Assembly: GCA_025361385.1 (NCBI GenBank)
Contig: JANYAJ010000149.1
Coordinates: forward strand, 1 to 5,607
Direction: 5' to 3'
DNA length: 5,607 bases
DNA from: Nitrospira sp.
GTDB taxonomy: Bacteria; Nitrospirota; Nitrospiria; Nitrospirales; Nitrospiraceae
The position numbers were made by a program, and so were the translations under genes. Within the stretch, counting starts at the first letter, position 1, and every line of letters starts with the position of its first letter. Positions 1-4,376 of the stretch are shown here, piece after piece. The notes beneath the pieces are model-generated. The model was not told the origin of the DNA and searched no databases. It saw only the letters and a program-made list of their open reading frames with translations.

Positions 1-1532
1 ATCTGGCGCCTGAACGGATGCAGCATGAAGGCTTTCTCCAGCTCTTGCGGACTCTCTGGGTCTCGTTGCTGGTGGTCGATGAGGCCCATTGTATCTCTCA
101 GTGGGGTCACGACTTCAGGCCAGACTATCTCAAAATTGGCAGGCTCCGCCAGGAACTGACGAATCCTCCCTGCCTCGCCTTGACGGCCACGGCTACCACC
201 CGCGTGCAAGTGGATCTGTGCAAACGGCTGTCGCTCCGCGATCCGCTCCGATTGGTCTCGGGCTTTCGGCGTCCTAATCTCGCCCTGTCCGTCCGTCCCT
301 GTCAGTCGCGCCAGGAGAAGCTGGCAACCTTGGAGCGTCTGGTCCGCGAGAGGGAGAAAGGCACGATCCTGGTCTATTGCGCCACGCGCCGGGCTGTCGA
401 GGAAGTGGCGGAATGGTTAGGACATTCAAACCAATCGGTGGCCTACTACCATGCCGGTCTTTCCGATGAGGAGCGGCGGCTCGTGCATGACGATTTTCGC
501 AGAGGGACGGTCAGGATTCTCGCTGCGACGAATGCCTTTGGTATGGGCATCGACAAGTCGGATGTCCGGCTGGTTGTCCATTTCGACATTCCGGGAAGTG
601 TGGAGGCCTATTATCAAGAGGTTGGGCGGGCCGGTCGCGATGGACAGCCCGCTGCCTGCGTGCTGCTGTTCCATGAACGGGATCTAGCCACGCAGGAATA
701 TTTCATTCAGCTGGCGGCAAAAGATCCAGAGGGCTCGGACCGCGCCGCGCGGATGAGAACGTTACTCCAAGAAATGCTGGGCTATGTGTCCGTGCCGACC
801 TGCCGGCAACTTGCGATTCTCGATTACTTCAGCGATGAAGCCGAGCGGGCCTTGGGTCCCTGCGGCCTCTGCGATCGTTGTGTCGCGCCGGTGCAGCAGG
901 CTTGTCGCGTGATCTCCCGCGACGATGCCGATTCCGCGAAGGCCGTTCTGGAAACGGTGTCCTGGTGCGGGGGCCGGTTCGGGGTGAGCCGTATCGTCGA
1001 GATCCTCCGTGGCAGCCGTTCGAAAGCGCTGTTGGCATTTGGCGGGGAAGCCTGTCCAACGTACGGGACTTGTCGTGCGCTTTCGAAGCCCTCCGTGACC
1101 GGGCTTGTGAAGGATCTGATCGATTCCGGCTATCTTCAGGTTGAAGGCGCAGAATATCCTACGATCGATCTGACTGGCCGGGGGCAGGAGATTCTGCGAG
1201 GGACCGGTGCTGTGATATTGAAGGGTGCGGAGGAGCGTCCGCGAGAGCTGCCGTTGAAGAAGCCGTCCCGCGACAGCGCTGTGCCGATCGTGGCCCTTGG
1301 AGCCTCGCCGGCAGACCAACAGATCTTTGAACGGCTCCGGCAACTCCGCACGGAGCTTGCCGAAGAAGAGAACGTCGCACCCTTCATCATTTTTCACGAC
1401 AAGACGTTGAAAGCGATTGCCAGCTACAAGCCTGCGACGCCGGCCGCGCTGTTGGAGGTTCCTGGCATCGGCGACCTGAAGGCGGAGCGCTATGGCCGGC
1501 GCGTGTTGGCCGCGGTGAATGGGGATACGTAG
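1..1532 (+). CDS. recQ: RecQ-family ATP-dependent DNA helicase, 5'-truncated by the window edge
   Basis: A 3'-5' DNA helicase of recombination and repair, acting in the cytosol/nucleoid. The open frame enters from the left edge: codons from base 3 read LAPER before the first ATG at 18, matching the (V/L)xPER motif of RecQ, so that ATG is internal. Numbering from it, visible elements are DEAH (21-24) with the aromatic-rich loop after it, motif III LTATAT (55-60), motif V around FGMGID (174-179) and motif VI QEVGRAGRDG (200-209). Four zinc-binding cysteines follow (C262, C282, C285, C288), then a winged-helix RQC region (about 305-395) and a C-terminal HRDC domain (about 433-500) with VPGIG. 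About 125 N-terminal residues, including Walker A, should lie outside the window, judging by E. coli RecQ (about 610 residues). The TAG stop at 1530 is three bases from the stop of the convergent DUF559 gene. The family call is firm; whether this is the only RecQ of the genome is unknown. Confidence 0.96.
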   Translation, partial: LAPERMQHEGFLQLLRTLWVSLLVVDEAHCISQWGHDFRPDYLKIGRLRQELTNPPCLALTATATTRVQVDLCKRLSLRDPLRLVSGFRRPNLALSVRPCQSRQEKLATLERLVREREKGTILVYCATRRAVEEVAEWLGHSNQSVAYYHAGLSDEERRLVHDDFRRGTVRILAATNAFGMGIDKSDVRLVVHFDIPGSVEAYYQEVGRAGRDGQPAACVLLFHERDLATQEYFIQLAAKDPEGSDRAARMRTLLQEMLGYVSVPTCRQLAILDYFSDEAERALGPCGLCDRCVAPVQQACRVISRDDADSAKAVLETVSWCGGRFGVSRIVEILRGSRSKALLAFGGEACPTYGTCRALSKPSVTGLVKDLIDSGYLQVEGAEYPTIDLTGRGQEILRGTGAVILKGAEERPRELPLKKPSRDSAVPIVALGASPADQQIFERLRQLRTELAEEENVAPFIIFHDKTLKAIASYKPATPAALLEVPGIGDLKAERYGRRVLAAVNGDT

Positions 1533-1549
1533 CAGTCAGCGATCAGTTT
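1526..1549 (+). repeat. Short degenerate period-7 repeat at the recQ stop codon
   Basis: Bases 1530-1546 read as two to two-and-a-half loosely related 7-bp units (TAGCAGT then CAGCGAT, then CAG). The first contains the recQ stop codon. On its own this is too short to be convincing. It is listed because clearer period-7 arrays occupy the other gene boundaries of the window. No inverted partner array is visible here; the next structure downstream is the C/G-rich hairpin. Confidence 0.3.
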
Positions 1550-1952
1550 CTTCACCCCTCCTTCGTAAGGAGGGGTTAGGGGAGGTCGCTCCTGACGATA
1601 TCTTCCCGGATAGATCTTCCAGCACCCCGTCCAGGTTCTTTGCAATATCGTCGTTGCAGTATCGAATTATGTGCAGGCCGAGTGACTGGAGGTATTTGTC
1701 GCGCAGCTGATCTTTCAGGATCTGGTCGGCGTCGGCATGACTGTCGCCGTCTATTTCAATGACGAGAGACTGTTCCGGGCAATAGAAGTCCACAATGTAT
1801 GGCCCGATGCCATGCTGCCGACGAAACTTGAGCCCCTGAAATTGTCGTGCCCTCAGTTTTGACCACAGCCGTGTTTCAGGGCCGGTCATGGTAGAGCGAA
1901 GACGGCGCTTGATATCGAGGTGGTTGGCTTGTCCTCTTATGGCTCTTGGCAT
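1536..1952 (-). CDS. DUF559 endonuclease-domain protein (PD-(D/E)XK-like)
   Basis: A 138-residue protein of the DUF559 family, related in fold to very-short-patch-repair and restriction-type nucleases. The family's biological role is not settled. Visible are PETRLWSKLR (25-34), FRRQHGIGPYIVDFYC (43-58) and VIEIDG (64-69), ending at H72. These give candidate metal-binding acidic residues D55, E66 and D68, and the family's C-terminal strand IIRYCNDDI (95-103) is present. The core is full length, with no frameshift. The ATG at 1952 is chosen because the conserved KRRLR segment before PETRLW lies downstream of it and an AGGAGGGG sequence lies 9 nt upstream (plus-strand 1962-1969). That ribosome binding site belongs to repeat copy 2. 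A shorter start at M22 (1889) is possible. The last 14-15 residues (SPNPSLRRRGEE and on) are encoded by repeat copy 1 and are probably not part of the nuclease fold. The gene faces recQ and follows thrH in the same direction. The gene plus flanking repeats looks like a mobile cassette; that is inference. Confidence 0.9.
   Translation of the reverse strand: MPRAIRGQANHLDIKRRLRSTMTGPETRLWSKLRARQFQGLKFRRQHGIGPYIVDFYCPEQSLVIEIDGDSHADADQILKDQLRDKYLQSLGLHIIRYCNDDIAKNLDGVLEDLSGKISSGATSPNPSLRRRGEETDR
1551..1586 (+). repeat. C/G-rich hairpin repeat, copy 1 (3' side of the DUF559 gene)
   Basis: A perfect 10-bp stem is formed by ACCCCTCCTT (1554-1563) and AAGGAGGGGT (1567-1576) around a 3-nt loop, followed by a G-rich tail TAGGGGAGGT (1577-1586). 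Copy 2 at 1961-1996 is the same element inverted; the two match at 24 of 32 aligned positions. The last codons of the DUF559 gene are read through this copy on the minus strand. It could act as a transcription terminator between the convergent genes, but no T-tract follows on either strand, so this would not be a canonical intrinsic terminator. Confidence 0.8.
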
Positions 1953-1960
1953 GAGCCTCT

Positions 1961-1996
1961 ACCCCTCCTAGCCTCCCCTTACAAAGGGGAGGAACC
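1961..1996 (-). repeat. C/G-rich hairpin repeat, copy 2 (5' side of the DUF559 gene)
   Basis: A perfect 9-bp stem is formed by CCTCCCCTT (1972-1980) and AAGGGGAGG (1984-1992) with loop ACA. Read on the minus strand it is followed by the tail CTAGGAGGGGT. The orientation is opposite to copy 1, so the two bracket the DUF559 gene like terminal inverted repeats. The AGGAGGGG of the tail is placed to serve as the Shine-Dalgarno sequence of that gene. Only about 17 bases separate the element from the thrH stop codon (2014-2016). As with copy 1, there is no adjacent T-tract. Confidence 0.8.
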
Positions 1997-2013
1997 GTTT
2001 AGACGGCTGAGAG

Positions 2014-2631
2014 CTATTTTAGATTCCCCGCCTCCAGGAAGCGCGCTTGCAACTCCTTGTAAGTCTTGGTCACCGGAAACTGCGGAAATTCCTTGGGGAG
2101 GTGATCCGGCGGACAGAAGAAGAATCCCGCATCGGCCTCGCCCAGCATGGCCGTGTCGTTGTAGGCATCGCCCGCAGCCATGGTGAAAAAGTTCAGCGAT
2201 TTGAACGCGGCCACCGAATGTTTTTTCTGGTTCGGCATTCGCATGTGGAAATTGACGATGCGGCCGGCAGGATCGATCTCCAGCTGGTTGCAAAAGAGCG
2301 TCGGAAATCCCAGTTGGCGCATCAGAGGCTGGGCGAACTGGTAGAACGTATCGGACAGGATGATCACCTGGCTGCGTTCGCGAATCCAGGAGACAAAATC
2401 GTTAGCCCCTTCCAGCGGCCCCATCTTATCGATGACGCTTTGGATATCGTGGATGGTGAGTTTGTGCTGATCGAGAATAGCCAGGCGCCGTTTCATCAAG
2501 GCATCGTAATCCGGCATCTCGCGGGTGGTCATCTTCAATTCGTCGATGCCGGTCTTTATGGCGACGTTGATCCAGATCTCCGGCACCAACACGCCTTCTA
2601 AATCTAAACAGACGATGACTGGTTGTTGCAT
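2014..2631 (-). CDS. thrH: ThrH: phosphoserine phosphatase / homoserine phosphotransferase
   Basis: A cytosolic HAD-superfamily enzyme. Characterised ThrH removes phosphate from L-phosphoserine and can transfer it to homoserine, linking serine and threonine biosynthesis. The protein is 205 residues, the usual ThrH length. HAD motif I is CLDLEGVLVPEIW (8-20) with nucleophile D10 and the ThrH-typical E12. Motif II is ILSDTFY (91-97), motif III lysine is K144 in AFKSL, and motif IV is AAGDAYNDT (152-160) with D155 and D159. The sequences PLMRQLGFPTL and EFPQFP agree closely with my memory of Pseudomonas ThrH. The ATG at 2631 is preferred: AAAGGAGA lies upstream with 8 nt between GGAG and the start, and DLEGV then sits at the normal distance from the N terminus. 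An in-frame ATG at 2733 would add 34 residues translated from the repeat 2668-2737 and is rejected. The ykgJ-like gene lies 119 bases upstream in the same direction. No clear promoter was found directly upstream, so transcription may come from the ykgJ-like promoter. Confidence 0.95.
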   Translation of the reverse strand: MQQPVIVCLDLEGVLVPEIWINVAIKTGIDELKMTTREMPDYDALMKRRLAILDQHKLTIHDIQSVIDKMGPLEGANDFVSWIRERSQVIILSDTFYQFAQPLMRQLGFPTLFCNQLEIDPAGRIVNFHMRMPNQKKHSVAAFKSLNFFTMAAGDAYNDTAMLGEADAGFFFCPPDHLPKEFPQFPVTKTYKELQARFLEAGNLK

Positions 2632-2638
2632 TCGCAGT

Positions 2639-2646
2639 TCTCCTTT
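2639..2646 (-). promoter_or_regulatory. Ribosome binding site that fixes the thrH start
   Basis: AAAGGAGA on the minus strand is a near-consensus Shine-Dalgarno sequence, 8 nt upstream of the ATG at 2629-2631. No comparable site precedes the further upstream in-frame ATG codons, so it decides for the 205-residue form of ThrH. Confidence 0.8.
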
Positions 2647-2667
2647 GATGTCATGTGCAATGGTCAT

Positions 2668-2758
2668 GTGATGAGTGATCTGTGATGGGTGATGAGAATC
2701 CGATGACAGCGTTACGCCTGAAGGATCCGTCACTGATCACTCATCACCCATCACTTCT
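2668..2758. repeat. Inverted heptad-array element I (between the ykgJ-like gene and thrH)
   Basis: Left side: four head-to-tail 7-bp units of form GTGATNN at 2668, 2675, 2682 and 2689. Right side: three to four 7-bp units of form CACNNAT at 2731, 2738, 2745 and, decayed, 2752, i.e. the reverse complement of the same heptad. Two exact pairings exist: 2682-2696 with 2740-2754 (15 bp, GTGATGGGTGATGAG) and 2668-2680 with 2735-2747 (13 bp, GTGATGAGTGATC). They compete for the same right-arm bases. The right array runs into the stop codon (2751-2753) of the ykgJ-like gene. In mRNA this would form a long hairpin between two co-directional genes and could attenuate read-through or protect a 3' end; that is inference. 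No T-tract follows. Confidence 0.85.
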
Positions 2759-3521
2759 TCTGAAACGCCTGGCTGAGAAACCGCCACATGTTGTCGAGAA
2801 CTTGGTCCAAGAGGGATGAGCCTGGCCAGGTCCGTCTGGATTCTTCTTCGTGCCGCTCGGCCCATTCCAAGGCCATCGGGAGCGGGATGAGTCGCGGCGG
2901 AGAGTCGGTCAATGTTCCCCAGACCAGTCCCAGGATGGACCCAATGCGCATCGAGACCGGCAGCGGGGTCACCGGATTCTGCACCAGATCCTGACAGAGT
3001 TCCGCCGGTGAGGTGACGAGGAGCTCCCGGCAGGCGGCCGGTCGTGCCTCGTAGATCGAGCACATCTCATTCTCTAAATAGGGACAGGGGATTCTCAACG
3101 CATAGTAGGCCCGGTTGATCGGGTCGAGTTCTTCATCCGGCATCGGCCTGGAAGCCTCTGCGACGTCGTTCAGCCGGTCCCAAACAGCCTCGCGCTGCAA
3201 GCGGTCTTTCGTGGTGCTGATGCGGTGTAGCAGCTGGGTTCGCCGATCGGCCGGCAACTGCTCCACATACTCGCGTAGGGCGAATGCCTCCGGTGCGGAC
3301 AACGGAACCAACATGCGGCAACAAGCGGCACAGCCCATTTTGCAGGAGATGGTCAAGCCTGCTTCACGCGCCTGGTGGACTTCCAGCTCTGCGGCTTCTT
3401 CCCCCAGGCGGCGCGTGACCGGAACAATCGCGGTGATGGGGATGAGTCCTGTCGGTACATCGATGGCCGTGGTTAGCCGCCCGGCTGGGGTATTCAACGC
3501 GACTTCAAATCGTTCAACCAT
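2751..3521 (-). CDS. YkgJ-family cysteine-cluster (CxxxCxxCC) protein
   Basis: A 256-residue soluble protein with the metal-chelating cysteine pattern of the YkgJ/UPF0153 family (putative zinc- or iron-binding; molecular role not established). Cluster one is C60, C64, C67, C68 in ISCKMGCAACC. Cluster two is C146 and C154 in PCPYLENEMCSIYEARP, then C164 in PAACRE, with a further C176. About 77 mostly helical, charged residues separate the two clusters, and about 80 residues follow the last cysteine, so the protein is longer than minimal family members of 100-130 residues. No signal peptide or membrane span is seen. The ATG at 3521 is chosen because AAGGGG lies about 5 nt upstream (plus-strand 3527-3532). 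A candidate promoter (3571-3600) lies about 40-50 bases further up. It is followed by thrH in the same direction. The TGA stop is contributed by the right arm of the heptad repeat. Confidence 0.88.
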   Translation of the reverse strand: MVERFEVALNTPAGRLTTAIDVPTGLIPITAIVPVTRRLGEEAAELEVHQAREAGLTISCKMGCAACCRMLVPLSAPEAFALREYVEQLPADRRTQLLHRISTTKDRLQREAVWDRLNDVAEASRPMPDEELDPINRAYYALRIPCPYLENEMCSIYEARPAACRELLVTSPAELCQDLVQNPVTPLPVSMRIGSILGLVWGTLTDSPPRLIPLPMALEWAERHEEESRRTWPGSSLLDQVLDNMWRFLSQAFQKK

Positions 3522-3531
3522 ATACGCCCCT

Positions 3532-3555
3532 TGCCTCGTACCTCTGGCTTCGTGC
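3532..3555 (-). repeat. Degenerate period-7 repeat in the 5' leader of the ykgJ-like gene
   Basis: On the plus strand three 7-bp units start at 3532 (TGCCTCG), 3539 (TACCTCT) and 3546 (GGCTTCG), then TGC. The array lies between the candidate promoter and the ribosome binding site of the ykgJ-like gene, so it would be in the transcript leader. One possible inverted partner heptad, CGAGGTA, is at 3626-3632. No longer inverted array is convincing here. Confidence 0.45.
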
Positions 3556-3570
3556 TATTTTCACGTGGGC

Positions 3571-3600
3571 ATCATAGAGAACAGCTCAGGGACTGGTCAA
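3571..3600 (-). promoter_or_regulatory. Candidate sigma70 promoter for the ykgJ-like gene (and possibly thrH)
   Basis: On the minus strand a -35 box TTGACC (plus 3595-3600) is separated by 18 bp from a -10 box TATGAT (plus 3571-3576). Each matches consensus at five of six positions. The predicted start near 3564 would give a leader of about 43 bases carrying the period-7 repeat. A 6-bp inverted pair, CTCAGG (3585-3590) and CCTGAG (3608-3613), brackets the -35 box and could be an operator, though six bases can arise by chance. Confidence 0.5.
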
Positions 3601-3633
3601 CCTCGAGCCTGAGTCTGCTAGTGCGCGAGGTAG

Positions 3634-3660
3634 GCGGGACAAGCGAGACGAGCGGGACAT
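3634..3660 (+). repeat. Three-unit period-9 tandem repeat
   Basis: Three consecutive nonamers of form GCGRGACNW start at 3634 (GCGGGACAA), 3643 (GCGAGACGA) and 3652 (GCGGGACAT). A weaker GCGCGAGG precedes them at 3623. The period differs from the neighbouring heptad arrays. Nothing suggests translation. Confidence 0.7.
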
Positions 3661-3670
3661 GTGCAATGCC

Positions 3671-3725
3671 AAGTTCGAAGTTCTGGGTTCGATGTTCAGC
3701 AAACCTCGAACTTCGGACCTCGAAC
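3671..3725. repeat. Inverted heptad-array element II
   Basis: Left side: four 7-bp units of form NNGTTCN at 3671 (AAGTTCG), 3678, 3685 and 3692. Right side: three units at 3705 (CTCGAAC), 3712 (TTCGGAC) and 3719 (CTCGAAC), whose reverse complements are GTTCGAG-like. The arms are separated by only about 6 bases and can fold as an imperfect hairpin with roughly 16 of 22 paired positions. It has the same design as element I with a different unit. It lies just upstream of the candidate promoter of the 120-residue gene. Confidence 0.75.
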
Positions 3726-3747
3726 CTCCCGTCCCTCATGCCAGTTC

Positions 3748-3776
3748 TTGTTAGCAATCTCATATCGCTGCATAAT
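3748..3776 (+). promoter_or_regulatory. Candidate sigma70 promoter for the 120-residue gene
   Basis: TTGTTA (3748-3753, four of six), a 17-bp spacer, and CATAAT (3771-3776, five of six). Transcription would begin near 3783, leaving only about 13 bases before the ATG at 3796, with the Shine-Dalgarno at the very 5' end. That is workable but tight, so the call is moderate. Confidence 0.4.
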
Positions 3777-3782
3777 GTGGGC

Positions 3783-3790
3783 AAAGGAGA
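3783..3790 (+). promoter_or_regulatory. Ribosome binding site that fixes the start at 3796
   Basis: AAAGGAGA places GGAG (3786-3789) six bases before the ATG at 3796. The in-frame ATGs at 3661 and 3775 lie upstream of it and lack such a site. The ATG at 3791 is in another frame and too close to the site. Confidence 0.75.
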
Positions 3791-3795
3791 ATGGC

Positions 3796-4158
3796 ATGGC
3801 ATTGTCCGGTCATGTGGTGGGCTTGCTCAAAGAGTACATGTTGGATCTGGTCGAGCAGGCGAAGCAGGAGACATTGGCACAGGAGCGGTTTGGATTTACG
3901 GTGACGCCGTATCGGCCGGATCAGGCCCTCTCGGACTTGTTGGCCACCCTGGGCGATCGCATTGAGTCAGAAGGGATGCAAGTGGGATTGCCGGAAGGGT
4001 TTCTCCACCAGATGTGGGGGCTGTGCAACGATGCCCGTGGCCAAGTGACCGAGCAAGTATGGCTGGACGTGAACGGCAGCGATCTGCCTTCGTCGAAGGC
4101 TAGGGTTCGAGAGCTCACCTATCGTGCACTGCTCACCATTATCGAGCCCTCAAGCTAA
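3796..4158 (+). CDS. Unrecognised 120-residue soluble protein
   Basis: I do not recognise a family. The product is small, acidic, and without signal peptide, membrane span or cysteine cluster (a single cysteine, C77). The N-terminal 30 residues (LLKEYMLDLVEQAKQETLAQ region) look like one amphipathic helix. A hydrophobic/charged alternation FGFTVTPYRPDQALSDLL follows (32-49). A central WGLCNDARGQV (74-84) contains the aromatic and polar residues most likely to be conserved, and the C terminus (KARVRELTYRALLTII) is another helix. The start is set by the strong ribosome binding site at 3783-3790. Upstream in-frame codons run through repeat sequence and are excluded. Codon composition matches the neighbours. 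It is transcribed alone, divergent from the ykgJ-like gene and convergent with the DUF218 gene. That the frame is a real gene is well supported; its role is unknown. Confidence 0.8.
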   Translation: MALSGHVVGLLKEYMLDLVEQAKQETLAQERFGFTVTPYRPDQALSDLLATLGDRIESEGMQVGLPEGFLHQMWGLCNDARGQVTEQVWLDVNGSDLPSSKARVRELTYRALLTIIEPSS

Positions 4159-4375
4159 CAGGTTGCGGAACAATCATTTTGGCAGAGCAACATTTCGATG
4201 GCCTGCACGTCTTGGGCGAGAGGAGGACATCTTCGCAGAATGCTCAAACAGTTCGTGCAGCAAGGCCGCCGCGAATGACTAAACTATGAATGCTGAAGTG
4301 CGAACGCTCCCTTGCTCATCGTTCATCGCTCACTGTTACATCGTTTTCTATCTGGCGGACGTTTTCAGCTTCCTG
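4159..4375. other. Convergent intergenic region without a clear terminator
   Basis: These 217 bases lie between the 3' ends of the 120-residue gene and the DUF218 gene. The first 75 bases hold nothing I recognise beyond a weak GTTGC/GCAAC pair (4162-4166 and 4187-4191). From 4235 on it is filled by the nested inverted-repeat element. No GC-rich stem followed by a T-run was found on either strand, so the inverted repeat may be what ends or blocks converging transcripts. Confidence 0.6.
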
Positions 4376-4376
4376 C
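4235..4376. repeat. Element with imperfect terminal inverted repeats
   Basis: The 21-base left end (4235-4255, beginning GCAGAATGCTCAAA) matches the reverse complement of the right end (4356-4376, beginning GCAGGAAGCTGAAAA on the minus strand) at 15 of 21 positions. GCAAGGCCGCCGCGAA at 4260-4275 continues the left end. From memory this resembles a dispersed repeat of Nitrospira genomes with ends like GATGCTGAAAAAGTCCGCC and CAGCAAGGCCGCAGCGA; I could not search. The right end runs into the stop codon of the DUF218 gene (TAG, 4376-4378 on the minus strand). A heptad-array pair sits inside. Confidence 0.6.
4284..4342. repeat. Inverted heptad-array element III (nested)
   Basis: Left side: three 7-bp units ending in YGAA at 4284 (CTATGAA), 4291 (TGCTGAA) and 4298 (GTGCGAA). 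After about 10 bases, the right side has units at 4315 (CTCATCG), 4322 (TTCATCG), 4329 (CTCACTG) and a final 8-base unit at 4336. The reverse complement of TTCATCG is CGATGAA, close to CTATGAA on the left, so the arrays are inverted relative to each other. It has the same layout as elements I and II with more decay. Confidence 0.6.

Larger units (their letters stand above)
3522..3795. other. Divergent intergenic region, repeat-rich
   Basis: This 274-base gap separates the divergent ykgJ-like and 120-residue genes. It holds, in order: the leader with a period-7 array (3532-3555), a candidate minus-strand promoter (3571-3600), a period-9 array (3634-3660), an inverted heptad array (3671-3725), and a candidate plus-strand promoter (3748-3776). 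Short open frames crossing it read as low-complexity runs such as RFEVRSSRF and are translations of the repeats. I see no RNA gene in it. Confidence 0.7.

Noticed and set aside
762..1397. A 211-codon open frame on the minus strand inside recQ
   Set aside because: It is antisense to the strongly conserved RecQ coding frame and its translation shows no family features. High GC explains the long open antisense frame.
1554..1576. The hairpin as a canonical intrinsic terminator of recQ
   Set aside because: The stem is strong but no T-run follows on either strand.
2047..2601. A 184-codon plus-strand frame opposite thrH
   Set aside because: It mirrors the ThrH coding frame almost exactly and lacks a ribosome binding site. 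ThrH motifs settle the coding strand.
2668..2758. The heptad arrays as a CRISPR array
   Set aside because: Units are 7 bp, tandem without unique spacers, and inverted between arms. No cas gene is present.
3115..3612. A 165-codon plus-strand frame opposite the ykgJ-like gene
   Set aside because: It is serine/arginine-rich antisense translation, and the cysteine-cluster motifs lie on the other strand.
3572..3802. A 76-codon minus-strand frame with RFEVRSSRF-like sequence
   Set aside because: It is translation of the heptad and nonamer repeats, with no ribosome binding site or family resemblance.
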